Source: Acanthamoeba sp. SK_2022b (taxonomy: Eukaryota; Discosea; Longamoebia; Acanthamoebidae). From it: 42,779 nucleotides of DNA. Positions 32,542 through 42,779 of the stretch are shown one piece after another. The stretch is from contig JANDJZ010000126.1 in NCBI GenBank assembly GCA_027943245.1, forward strand, positions 1 to 42,779, in the 5' to 3' direction. Each line of letters opens with the position of its first letter. Position 1 is the stretch's first letter. The notes under the pieces are model-generated. The model was not told the origin of the DNA. It made no database searches and saw nothing but the letters and a program-made list of their open reading frames with translations. The translations under genes and the position numbers were made by a program.

Positions 32542-33543
32542 ATGGCTTCCAGGTCCAGCAACGCGATGCTGGCTCTTGTGCTGCTCCTAGTCCTCTCCCT
32601 CGTGTGCCCCACCATGGCTACCCTTCCTCCCGTCCGCAAGGTCGATGGCAACACCCAATCTACCTACCACAAGGTCGTCTTGGCTGCTGTGCTCTTTGGC
32701 GTGTCAGGCCTTGTGGGCACCGGGCTCTTGGACATCTTCCGACCTTCAATGTTGGAGACGACCCGGCCCGCCAGTTGCGACCCTGTTGCCAACGTAACAT
32801 CTTCCATTAACGGAACAGGGTTGTCCAACTCAACGTCGAACTCCTCCACCGAGTTGCCTTTGTCCACCTGTCCCTCGAGCATCGACTCCTTCCCTTCGTC
32901 GACCATCTTCTTCTATTTGGAGGCTTCCACCTTGGACAACTCGACCTGCCCTTGGGACCCGACCTTGAATTCAACATACAACTACTCCCGTTCCGCTACT
33001 TCAACCTCAAGCTCGAACTCGACATACAACTCCAACTCCACGACTTCACCCTCAAGCACCTGCCCTTTGACGGCTCGCTATGAGGCTTCCACCTTGGCCA
33101 CCGCGACCTGCCCTTGGGACCCGACCTTCTACTCGAACTCTACGTCGTTGAAGACCCCGACCGTCGCCGTCGCCCCCTGTGCCTCGAAGCCCAAGGCAGA
33201 TCGGGCCTCCACTGGGACTCTACTGCGCCCTTTGAGAACGCGTCTCTTGCTGAGATCCTCTCGGGGATCGCCCCTCCCAAGGCCTCTGCGGAGGTCGGCC
33301 TTCTCTGCAAGTTACGAGCTCGTGGAGAACCTCATCTACCAGCTGGTCCTCCACATCTGCTTCGATCCGAACCTCCATGTTTCGATCGTGGTGTCAGTGC
33401 TCTTCTACCATCTCCTCTGCTGGGCCATCGACGCGGCCATACTGCGCAAGCAACTACGCCTCGAAGCTGAGGAGAGGCAGCGCCTTCGGGAGGAGGAGCG
33501 CGCTAGGCGCCGCCGCCGTTATCGCATGCGTAAATGCGACTAG
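32542..33543 (+). CDS. Asn/Ser/Thr-rich membrane glycoprotein-like protein
   Basis: An intronless open frame of 333 residues. It starts with a signal peptide (MLALVLLLVLSLVCPTMA). A first hydrophobic segment follows (KVVLAAVLFGVSGLVGTGLL). The middle is rich in Asn-X-Ser/Thr sequons (SNSTSNSST, NSTYNSNSTTS) and carries two copies of a 45-nt repeat encoding EASTLxxxTCPWDPT. Near the C-terminus is another transmembrane segment (VVSVLFYHLLCWAIDAAIL), then a strongly charged tail (EAEERQRLREEERARRRRR). It is probably a surface or endomembrane protein. Between about 33190 and 33320 the encoded residues are Arg/Leu-rich and another frame reads more like protein, so two compensating frameshifts are possible. 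Confidence 0.6.
   Translation: MASRSSNAMLALVLLLVLSLVCPTMATLPPVRKVDGNTQSTYHKVVLAAVLFGVSGLVGTGLLDIFRPSMLETTRPASCDPVANVTSSINGTGLSNSTSNSSTELPLSTCPSSIDSFPSSTIFFYLEASTLDNSTCPWDPTLNSTYNYSRSATSTSSSNSTYNSNSTTSPSSTCPLTARYEASTLATATCPWDPTFYSNSTSLKTPTVAVAPCASKPKADRASTGTLLRPLRTRLLLRSSRGSPLPRPLRRSAFSASYELVENLIYQLVLHICFDPNLHVSIVVSVLFYHLLCWAIDAAILRKQLRLEAEERQRLREEERARRRRRYRMRKCD
32920..33132 (+). repeat. Two copies of a 45-nt coding repeat
   Basis: Near-identical sequences begin at about 32923 and 33085, with the conserved blocks GAGGCTTCCACCTTGG and ACCTGCCCTTGGGACCCGAC. They lie 162 nt apart (54 codons) and in the same frame, so the encoded protein carries a duplicated segment. Confidence 0.8.
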
Positions 33544-34142
33544 GCATGGAGGTACGACCAAGGCGCAGTGCATCATGCTACATCACAACAAGGTGGCTAA
33601 CGCGTTTGCGTTCTTGTACAGCAGGATTGTGAGGAGGATGACTGGTAGCGCGCGAGGCAAAGGTTCGAGCGAGTGCTGTTGTGGAGGTGAGGGGAGTGGG
33701 GTGGCCGCGTGTATGAGAAGACTACTACAAGCGAGAGCACCGACCGCAGCGATTGTCACCAGCCCTGGTGGCAAGCCTGCTGGGCGGCCCCCTTGTATGC
33801 GGGCGCCCCGATCGGACGCCTGGTCACTTCAGGTGGCCAGGGCCGATGCTAGGCTCGTCAGTACGTTCTTCTCATCCACAAGGCACTCTGCTCCCCGACC
33901 CACCACGACAGCACGAGCGCAAACCTCTTCTTCGTCGCTATCTCCTTCCTCTATCTCTCCAGTTGTCCCCCCCCCCCTCTCCCAAGCGTTTTGTACAGAG
34001 CGGCCATATAAAAAAGGATTTAAATATATATGTGTAAAGATTTATTTAAACAAATTAACCCCTTTCCCTCTTTGTTTGAGGAGCGGGGCGGCGGTCTGGA
34101 TGGTGATGGAGGTGCAGGAGGAGACGAGAGGCCACGTGGCCA
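33544..34142. other. 599-nt spacer without a supported gene
   Basis: It lies between the stop of the Asn/Ser/Thr-rich gene and the 3' end of the minus-strand PSD-like gene. A short hydrophobic minus-strand frame (33583-33774) and a C tract near 33968 occur, followed by an AT-rich stretch (34001-34060) that is probably the PSD-like 3' UTR. Confidence 0.4.
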
Positions 34143-34279
34143 TTAGTTGGTGGCGCGGCCGATGGAGACGCCCACCTTCACGAGGGTCTCGAGGGGCTTG
34201 GTCGAGTTGGTCGCCAGGTCCTCGTCGAAGACGATCTTGCCGGGCTCGAACAGCACCAGCACGGTCGAACCACCGAACG

Positions 34280-34319
<40 letters not shown>

Positions 34320-35981
34320 CACGTGGCATGGTTAGCGCGCCACACGTCTTGGTGCACGAATTTGTGGTGAGGGGGGGGGGGCGTGCATTACCGAACTTGG
34401 CGCTGCCGGTGTACATGACCCTCATGGCGATCTTGATGTAGTTGGGGATCTTCTCCTCCTCGAGCCTGCCCGTCTCGCGGTTGTGCACCATGATCTCGGC
34501 GGGCTTGCGCTTGCCCACCTCGCCTGCGCCAAACGCGCGCACCGCCGCCGGTGAGATGAGCGCTCCTCCCCCCCCCCTCGCCCCCCCTCTCTACCGACAC
34601 GCCCACGGTCTGGCGCGGCGGGGCGTACCGGTGGGGACCGTGAGGCGCGTGTTCCAGTTGGACACGAGAGCGGCGCCGGCCGACTGGGCCTCGCCGGTCG
34701 ACTACGCCCACGACACGCGTCGTCGACGCCAACACGCGTCAGTGACCGAGAGAGGGCCGAGGAGGAGGAGGAGGAGGAGGAGGAGGAGGAGTGGTTGTAC
34801 GGTGGCGAAGGTGGTCCAGGGCAGGTTGACGTCCTTGGGGAGCATCTTCTCGACGAGATGCCTCACGCTGTCGTTGGTGGTGGCCAGGCGCTCGCCCGAC
34901 ACGAGGCCGTAGAGCTCGTCGAAGCTGATCTCGCCGTCTTTGTTCTCATCGAACGCCTCCACCTTAAGAGAGAAGTGAAGAGGGGGAGAGAGGGAGTCGG
35001 CCAAGGGTGGAGGGCGCGCGACAGCGGGTCAGGACGGGCACGCGTACGAGGTCGTGGAGCTGATCGTCGCTCATGGGCGCGCCAACGCCCTCGAGGAGGC
35101 CGGCGAGCTCGAGGTGCGAGATGCCGCCGTCGCCGTTGAGGTTGAAGTAATCGAAGATGCCCTTCCAGAAGCCCTTGTTCACCTCTGCCCCCCCCCCCGA
35201 AACGAATCACGATCAACCTCTCGACGCTTTACGCTCGCGAGTGTGCTCGCGCTTGCTTGAGAGAGGAAACGGAGGAGAGGGAGAGGGAGAGAAGGCTGGG
35301 TTGGGTGCACTACCTTCGGCGGTGTACACTCGGTACTTGATCTGGATCTCGCCGCGAGACTTGGTCTTGTTCTTCTTGACCAGCGTGACAGGGAACCAGC
35401 CCTCGAACTGCTTGGTGACGTGGACGTCGGACAGCTCCAGCTTCGCCTGGCCGATGTAGTCGTTGGACGACGCCTGGAGGTGGTGTCGGGCGGCGACGTG
35501 GCGTGAGCGCGCCAGAGAGTGGCGGCAAGAGCGGTGTGCCTGCTGCGCGGTGAGGGAACGCGCACCTTGTCCCAGTCCCATACGTCAAAGAGGAGAGCAT
35601 AGTTCTTCTCCAGCTCAGGCACCAGCCTGGCGGTGGCCAACGGCGCGTAAGAAGTGGCCACCACAAGCAGCAGGCAAGTGGCCACCGCTACGTAGAGCAC
35701 AGAAATCGAACAGATAAAATAATAAAAAGAGAGAGAGAGAAAGACAAGAGACGTACACGCGGTAGCTCTCCATCCAGACAGGGCTGCGAGTCTTGCGAAT
35801 GGTCTTGGTCGTAAACAGCTTCCTCTCGCCCATGCTCAGCTACAATTAACAAGGAAAAGCGTAATTAAAAATCCGCGTCCTACACGTGCAACTACCATGT
35901 CTTCTGAGGTGGTTTGCGTACAACGCAATAAGGATCCGCCAAGCCATTGAGATCCATCTTGGGGAAATCTCGACCGCTCAT
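34143..35981 (-). CDS. C2-EF-hand-phosphatidylserine decarboxylase-like protein lacking the catalytic core
   Basis: The 330-residue model has exons 35981-35922, 35839-35757, 35626-35566, 35473-35314, 35184-35048, 34962-34801, 34689-34629, 34523-34392 and 34279-34143, with all phases closing. It follows plant and yeast PSD2-type enzymes: a C2 domain (MDLNGLADPYCVLSMGERK, FDVWDWDK, LGQAKLELSD-like strand), then two EF-hands. The second loop, DENKDGEISFDE, is canonical, and the first has Asn at position 1. The linker is VHNRETGRLEEEKIPNYIKI. It then jumps from MRVMYTGSAKF straight to AFGGSTVLVLFEPGKIVFDE, the self-cleavage motif and alpha chain. About 200 residues of decarboxylase core are absent, so it should not make phosphatidylethanolamine as modelled. 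The C2 domain also lacks its first strand. Confidence 0.85.
34281..34319 (+). repeat. (CA)n microsatellite in the last intron of the PSD-like gene
   Basis: The CA run lies immediately at the acceptor side (minus strand gtgtgtgtag) of the intron that replaces the missing decarboxylase core. It is a candidate point for assembly collapse or for a repeat-mediated deletion. Confidence 0.92.
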
Positions 35982-36400
35982 AACTTGTCACGAAAAAGAT
36001 GTGAGGGCCAACATTCGAGTTGGTCAGAGAAGTACGGGCGCGGTCGTACTCGTAACCTCCACCACCGAGTGGTAGGCCTGAGTCCTGGGGCTAGGTTGCT
36101 GCATCTTTGGTCGTTGTTGTTCCTTCTTCTTTGCCAGGCAGCGCGAGAAAGAAGCTGCAAAGCCTCCTTCGGACAGACAAAGCAACCACCGGCTTACATG
36201 AACGCAATAATTGCGCCTGTCGGCAAGGTTACGAGCCCGCAACCTGCCTGACCTCGTTCGAATTAGTAATTGTTTTCCGAAACGCAATTTGCGAAATGTT
36301 TCTCTGTTTGCGAACTACGAAAAAACTGGGAAAGCGAAGAGCAAAGCGTTTGTTGGAATTTGTAGCCGCCCATTGGGATTGTTCAGAAATCACACACAGC
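35982..36400. promoter_or_regulatory. Divergent intergenic region between PSD-like and GlnRS genes
   Basis: This is the 419 nt between the minus-strand start at 35981 and the + strand GlnRS ATG at 36401. It should contain both promoters. No clear TATA box is seen. An upstream exon carrying the missing first C2 strand could also lie here, because gtgacaag just upstream of the PSD-like ATG could serve as an acceptor. Confidence 0.4.
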
Positions 36401-38842
36401 ATGGAACACTCCGCGATGACAACGGAAGAGCGCTCGGCGGCTCTCATGCGAGTGTACCATTTCGCCGAGAGCAAGCTCAAGGAGACTCTCAAGAATTCCG
36501 AACTCACACTGAAGCTTCTTGCGCTTGCCCGCGAGGTACGAATCCCCCCTCCCCTCCAATCGCATCGATCAATTTCTGCCGTGTGATGATGCCCGCCACC
36601 TCTTTGTACAAGCAATCTTACTTGGAAATTGAATCTATCCCAGGCTGGCGTTGAGGATGGATGCGACAAGGCTGTTGGCAATCTCCTGTACGAGACCGCC
36701 GGCAAGTTCCCCGCCGGTGCGGTGGAGCACCGGGCGAAGCTGTGCCGCGTGATCGGAAATGGCGAGCTCAAGAAGAAGGAACAGCTGCTCGAGGCCTTCA
36801 ACTACTTCAAGAATCTCAAGGGCGAATTCAGCGAGGACGAATTCAAGGCCGCGGCCGGCATCGGGCTGGAGGTGACCGATGATCAGATCGTGGAGGCCAT
36901 CCGTGCGCTCATCAAGGAGAAGGAGGACGAGATCAAGGAGCGCGGGACGTGGGTGTGGATGGATCTGTTCAAGGTGCTCAAGGACCGCTTCAAGTTCCAC
37001 CAGAAGGAGGCGCGCGAGCTGCTCGAGAAGGAGTTTGGGCCGATGCCCAAGGGCAAGGAGCCCGCCCGGGCCAAGCCCGCCGACGCGGCGGCGGCGGAGG
37101 AGGCCAAGAAGAAGGAGGAGAGGGAGAAGGAGGAGCGCAAGATCACCCTGAACGAGAGCATCAAGCTGCACGCCCCGCGGGACAACCCGTTCTGCAAGAA
37201 GCGGCCAGAGCTGCTCGCCAAGCACCTCGAGGAGACGGGCGGGCGGGTGGTGACGCGGTTCCCGCCCGAGCCCAACGGGTACCTGCACATCGGGCACGCC
37301 AAGGCGATGAACCTCAACTTTGGCTACGCCAAGCGGAACGGGGGCTGGTGCTACCTGCGCTTCGACGACACGAACCCGGAGAAGGAGTCGCAGGAGTACA
37401 TCGACAGCATCATCGACAGCGTCAAGTGGCTCGGGCACGAGCCCCACAAGATCACCCACGCGGCCGACTACTTTGACCGGCTGTACGAGCTGGCCAAGGA
37501 GCTCATCCGCCGCGACAAGGCCTTTGTGTGCCACCAGAGCGCCGACGAGATGAAGGCCAGCCGCCAGCTGCGGCGCGAGACCGGGCTGCCCCACCCGAGC
37601 CCGTGGCGCGACCGGCCCATCGAGGAGTCGCTGCGCCTGTTCGAGGACATGCGCATGGGCAAGTTCAAGGAGGGCGAGGCCACGCTGCGCATGAAGCAGG
37701 ACCTGACCAGCCACAACCCGTGCATGTGGGACCACGTGGCCTACCGCGTCAAGTTCGTGCCGCACCCGCACGCCGGGGACAAGTGGTGCATCTACCCGTC
37801 GTACGACTTCACCCACTGCATCTGCGACTCGATCGAGAACATCACCCACTCGCTGTGCTCGCTCGAGTTCGAGGTGCGCCGCGAGTCCTACGAGTGGGTG
37901 CTCGACGCGCTCGACATCTACCGCTCGCCGCAGATCGAGTACAGCCGCCTCAACATCACCTACACCGTCATGTCCAAGCGCAAGCTCATCCAGCTCGTCG
38001 ACGAGAAGTACGTCACGGGCTGGGACGACCCGCGCCTGCTCACCGTCAACGGCCTGCGGCGACGCGGCTACACCCCCGAGTCCATCAACGCCTTCTGCGA
38101 GCGCGTCGGCGTCACGCGCACCTTCAACATGCAGGACTACGAGCTCCTCGAGGAGTGCTGCCGCCAGGACCTCGAGGTGCGCGCCGACCGCGCCATGGTC
38201 GTCCTCAACCCGCTCCGCGTCGTCCTCACCAACTACCCCGAGGACCGCGTCGAGGAGCGCCGCATGCCCGTCCACCCCGACCCCGCCCAGAACCGCGGCT
38301 CCCTCGCCATCCCGCTCTCCCGCGTCGTCTACATCGACCGCAACGACTTCCGCATGGAGGACTCCCCCACCTACTACCGCCTCGCCCCCGGCAAGGAGGT
38401 GCGCCTCAAGTACGCCTACAACATCCGCTGCACCGAGGTCGTCCGGGACGCCGACGGCAACGTCGTCGAGCTCCGCGCCGAGGTCGACCTCGAGAACCGG
38501 AACAAGCCCAAGGGCAACATCCACTGGGTCGCCCAGCCCGCCCCCGGCGTGGAGCCCCTCGCCCTCGAGGTGCGCATCTACGACCGCCTCTTCAAGTCGC
38601 GCCTGCCCGAGGGCACCAAGGAGGAGCCCAGGAACTTCCTCGACGACATCAACCCCGACTCGCTCCACGTCATCCGCGGCGCCCTGGCCAACCCCCACCT
38701 CAAGGGCGCCAAGCTCTACGACCGCTTCCAGTTCGAGCGCGAGGGCTACTTTGTCGTCGACGCCGACTCCACCGACGACCACCTCGTCTGGAACAGGATC
38801 GTCACGCTCAAGGAGGACAAGCTCAAGGACGCCAAGCAGTAG
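36401..38842 (+). CDS. QARS1: Glutaminyl-tRNA synthetase, cytosolic
   Basis: The 777-residue class I aminoacyl-tRNA synthetase charges tRNA-Gln with glutamine. Two exons: 36401-36535 and 36644-38842. The N-terminal 180 residues are the eukaryote-specific tRNA-binding YqeY-like domain (SELTLKLLALARE, then CDKAVGNLLYETA). A Lys/Glu/Ala linker follows. The catalytic domain has PPEPNGYLHIGHAKAMNLNF, with HIGH at about 260, and VMSKRK in the KMSKS position near 488. It also has FDDTNPEKE and WDDPRLLTVNGLRRRGY, typical of GlnRS. The anticodon-binding domain ends at WNRIVTLKEDK. Length and motif order are those of a full-length functional enzyme. The second exon is extremely GC-rich at third positions, which leaves a long spurious frame open on the opposite strand. 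Confidence 0.97.
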
Positions 38843-39207
38843 ACACACACACACACAGAGAGAGAGAGAGATGCCCATCCTCACCTCCCCACCCTTCCCC
38901 CCCTCCCAACCACACAACTTGTCACCAATCAACCACCCACCCTTTGCGTCGTCTGAAATACACAAACAGGGGGTGCACCCTCCTCGTGCTCTACACGCTT
39001 CACGCAACATCATGTCGCTAGTGCTTGCTGCTTCATGTGATACGGCGAGTGCACTTGCGATGGGCCGGGATCACCCGTAGAGCAGCAGCGGAGTGGTCGT
39101 TCCCATTTCCACTCTTTGCTCCGGGCAACCCCGTGCTTCTCGTCACTCGCGCCTGCTTTGTTGCGCGCCAAACCCCAAGCTTCTCGATTCGCCCCTCTTC
39201 TTGCACG
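38843..39207 (+). other. GlnRS 3' region with (CA)n(GA)n and TDH promoter
   Basis: A CA run and then a GA run (38843-38870) directly follow the GlnRS stop codon. The rest, up to the TDH ATG at 39208, is pyrimidine-rich and has no gene. The frame upstream of that ATG stays open for about 180 nt but has no other ATG. Confidence 0.6.
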
Positions 39208-40631
<1,424 letters not shown>

Positions 40632-40932
40632 GCCCAAGCGCAGACAGCCATTGTCCTTCTTTGCCTCCAACCACTGGAGTATATGCGGCAAACACCAGTC
40701 GCTACCTTGTCTGTTAACGTTTCTCTTTGTGCTGATGTTGTACAAGGATTTGTTTTTTATAAAGAGTAGAGGAACACAACGTCAGCATAGGTTTGATCCT
40801 TGATGTTGTAGCAAACTCGTAATTAGCTTGCGAGTTAATTGGGCATTTCTTTTTGGGGGCATTTCTTTTCTTTGTTATTTTCTTGAGCTCAGCAGCGTTG
40901 CAACATCTGCATGCTTGCCGGCCAAGCTCAGC
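40632..40932. promoter_or_regulatory. Spacer with TATAAA element ahead of the CLU-domain gene
   Basis: This AT-rich 301-nt region follows the TDH stop. A TTTTTTATAAAGAG element at about 40751-40764 is the best TATA-like box in the window. It could drive the downstream gene, with a start site near 40790. The function is inferred only. Confidence 0.4.
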
Positions 40933-42779
40933 ATGCTCGGTTCGTTCTCTTGTCCCAGCTTTTTGTGTCCTGTGTTGCTGACGTTGCGTTGTTCTGGCTC
41001 CTTGCCCAACATCTGCATCTTAGCGGATGAGCTGCACGATTACGGAGCATGGCGCAGCCTAGCGCACGATGAGCGACCTCGTGAAGGTGCCAACGTCTTC
41101 TAGAAGAACTTTGCCTTTTTCTTCCTTCTTTGTTAGTTATTTATCCAAGTAAATCAATAAAATTTATTTATTGATCAATAAAATTTATTAAATTATTTAT
41201 TCACAATATTCTTTGTCTAAAAATCAGCAAGGGCATGGAACGAAGAGTTTCAGTGTCTGCTGGAGAACAGGAACCTGTCCGACGCCGGCAATGAAGTGAA
41301 GGTGCGCGGCGTGTTTGTCTGTCTCTGTCTGTCTGTGCTCCTCTTGCGCACGCCCTGGCACAACACCGTGGCTCACGCGCCACGTGGCTGTGCATTCACC
41401 AGCGCACGGCCGAACTGCGCAAGCTGTGCGAGGAGTTTGCGACGGTGGCCAAGCAGATCGGGAAGAGGATCATCGAGGAGCTCTTCCTGCCGCCCGTGCA
41501 GAAGACCATCCCTCCCGCAACCGCCCAAGTCGGAGGTTTGCCCCACTCCTCCCGCCACCGCCACCGCGCTGTCTCTGTCGCTGCTGACGTCAGCAGCCCT
41601 TACCCTTATCTCACCACGGCCACCACCACCACGACGACGCAGGGATCGCTGGCGGTGAGAAGTACATCTATGCGCCCGAGCGCATCTTCTTCAAGATCGC
41701 GGTGGACAAACGCGGTCTCTACGGCGGTGACGAGTTCATCATGAAGGCCGCCGGGCACGAGCTCAAGGGCCTGATGGAGTACATGGACTGCCGGGTGGCC
41801 GGCCTCCACTTCCCGCTGGCCGTGCTCGTGGACTACCGCGGCTACCGGCTCATCGCCGAGGCCATCCTGCCCGTGGGCCGCGACACGCTGGTCTACGGGT
41901 CGGCCGACGGCGGCACCAACATCCACGCCGACCATCCGCACATGAACGCGCGCATGAAGACCGCCGCCAAGATACTCAACCTCAAGGGTAGCCCGCCACC
42001 ACAGTCGCATGATTTATTTATTTATTTATATAGTATTATCTAAGGTTACGTGGAATGCAGGACATCAGGTCTGGAATTGGGACAGAACAGAGAAGACGTT
42101 GATCTATGGCCCTGTCGGTGCGTGCAGTTGTCGACACTTCATTCTCTCTCTCTCTATGTGCGTGCGTGCGAGAGAGAGAGAGAGAGAGTAGACTCCTCAG
42201 ACTCACTGCCGCCCGCCATGGCGCTCTTTCCACCTGATCAGACATCGAGGGGCACCTGGGCAAAGACAACCGATTCTACGTGATCGGTACGCGCGTGTCC
42301 TCCCCCCCAATTCCCAAATCCAGGCACGGTCCTTCCATTGCTGACCACCGACGTGTCCGACGTCACGCAGACACTGCTCGCGTGTTCCCGCCGCAGACGC
42401 CGACGGAAGGGTAGCCCCCCCCCCCTCGCGCACGTTCTTTGCTTTTCTCTTTACCCCCCTTTCCCTCCTTCGCCTCAACCTTTGCTGTTGGTGTAGAATC
42501 AAGGGGAGCTTCCTGTACCGCCTGCTGCGACCCGAGCTCGTGCGGGCCAATCACGTTCCGCTCTCGTCCGACGCGTTCTCCAAGTGGCCCATCGAAGAGG
42601 CGCACGCCCACAACATCGAGGTGGGCCTTGCCCCCCCCCCTCTCCCCAGACCACAATTCCCGGCATTCCACAGCGCCTTACGCGTGAACTGAGCTGAGCG
42701 TTGCGCCAGGTGATGGAGGTGACGCGGAAGCTGGAGGTCGAGATACTGCCCGAGTGCGCCGCCTTCCTGGACCGGTACT
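40933..42779 (+). CDS. CLU (clustered mitochondria) domain protein, 3' truncated by window
   Basis: The secure exons are 41228-41301, 41403-41535, 41643-41987, 42061-42117, 42242-42286, 42371-42410, 42497-42620 and 42710 to the window end. They encode an N-terminal helical region (FATVAKQIGKRIIEELFLPP) and a CLU domain: IFFKIAVDKRGLYGGDEFIM, KAAGHELKGLMEYMDC, LHFPLAVLVDYRGYRLIAEA, TLVYGSADGGTNIHADH, IEGHLGKDNRFYVIDTARVF and LLRPELVRANHVPLSSDAF. CLU proteins set mitochondrial distribution or bind mRNAs, while single-domain protist members are uncharacterised. The 5' end is tentative. Exons 40933-40939 and 41024-41086 join in phase to give MLADELHDYGAWRSLAHDE. Several introns contain C tracts. 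The gene runs off the right edge, so C-terminal domains such as TPR repeats cannot be judged. Confidence 0.88.
41153..41191 (+). repeat. AT-rich inverted and direct repeat
   Basis: ATCAATAAA (41153-41161), a 5-nt loop and TTTATTGAT (41167-41175) form a perfect 9-bp stem. The first half, CAATAAAATTTATT, is then repeated directly at about 41176. It lies in the presumed intron before the exon at 41228. Confidence 0.85.

Noticed and set aside
33583..33774. 63-residue hydrophobic minus-strand frame with a signal-peptide look
   Set aside because: It is too short, without conservation evidence or splice context, in a spacer of simple composition.
36635..39013. A 792-residue open frame on the minus strand opposite GlnRS
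   Set aside because: It is the mirror of a GC-rich third-position bias in the GlnRS exon. It is Leu/Val/Asp-rich with no domain, and GlnRS on the + strand has complete conserved motifs.

Overview
This window looks like nuclear DNA of a protist, most probably an Acanthamoeba-like amoebozoan. The reasons are GC-rich coding sequence with a strong preference for G or C at third codon positions, very dense genes, many short introns (mostly about 55 to 130 nt) with GTRCG-type donors and CAG/TAG acceptors, and gene content that is plainly eukaryotic (condensin II, eukaryotic GlnRS, P450, mitochondrial TDH). The organism is inferred from style and content. No rRNA, tRNA, CRISPR or intact mobile element was seen.

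Layout. 335-4990 (+): secreted or type I membrane protein with about twelve EGF-like repeats. 5223-6040 (+): small basic K/E-rich protein. 6240-7224 (+): small secreted protein. 7412-10610 (+): FHA-CUE-RanBP2 zinc finger-LRR protein. 10666-11762 (+): organellar TsaE. 11879-15133 (+) and 18095-21127 (+): two paralogues in which an RlaP-like nucleotidyltransferase domain is fused to a T4 Rnl1-like RNA ligase domain whose catalytic motifs are eroded. 15205-18006 (+): a membrane-anchored cytochrome P450 lying between them. 21209-22487 (+): HPP-family membrane protein. 22475-24237 (-): mitochondrial-type protein of unknown function, overlapping the HPP gene tail to tail. 24483-31552 (+): condensin-2 subunit D3. 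32542-33543 (+): N/S/T-rich membrane protein. 34143-35981 (-): C2-EF-hand-phosphatidylserine-decarboxylase-like gene without the decarboxylase core. 36401-38842 (+): glutaminyl-tRNA synthetase. 39208-40631 (+): L-threonine 3-dehydrogenase. About 40933 to the window end (+): CLU-domain protein, truncated by the window edge.

The exon models for most genes were built by joining donor and acceptor sites so that phase closes exactly. The total coding length is divisible by three for the 148-, 213-, 901-, 253-, 757-, 765-, 550-, 321-, 425-, 330-, 777- and 360-residue proteins described below. The 5' end of the condensin gene and of the last gene is not resolved.

Functionally the window is a mix of housekeeping genes and lineage-specific accessory genes, with no operon logic. 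The most interesting items are the paired RlaP/RNA-ligase-like pseudoenzymes, the multi-domain FHA-CUE-RBZ-LRR protein, the PSD-like gene that joins the regulatory front end directly to the C-terminal alpha-chain motif, and three GC-AG introns that all begin GCACG.
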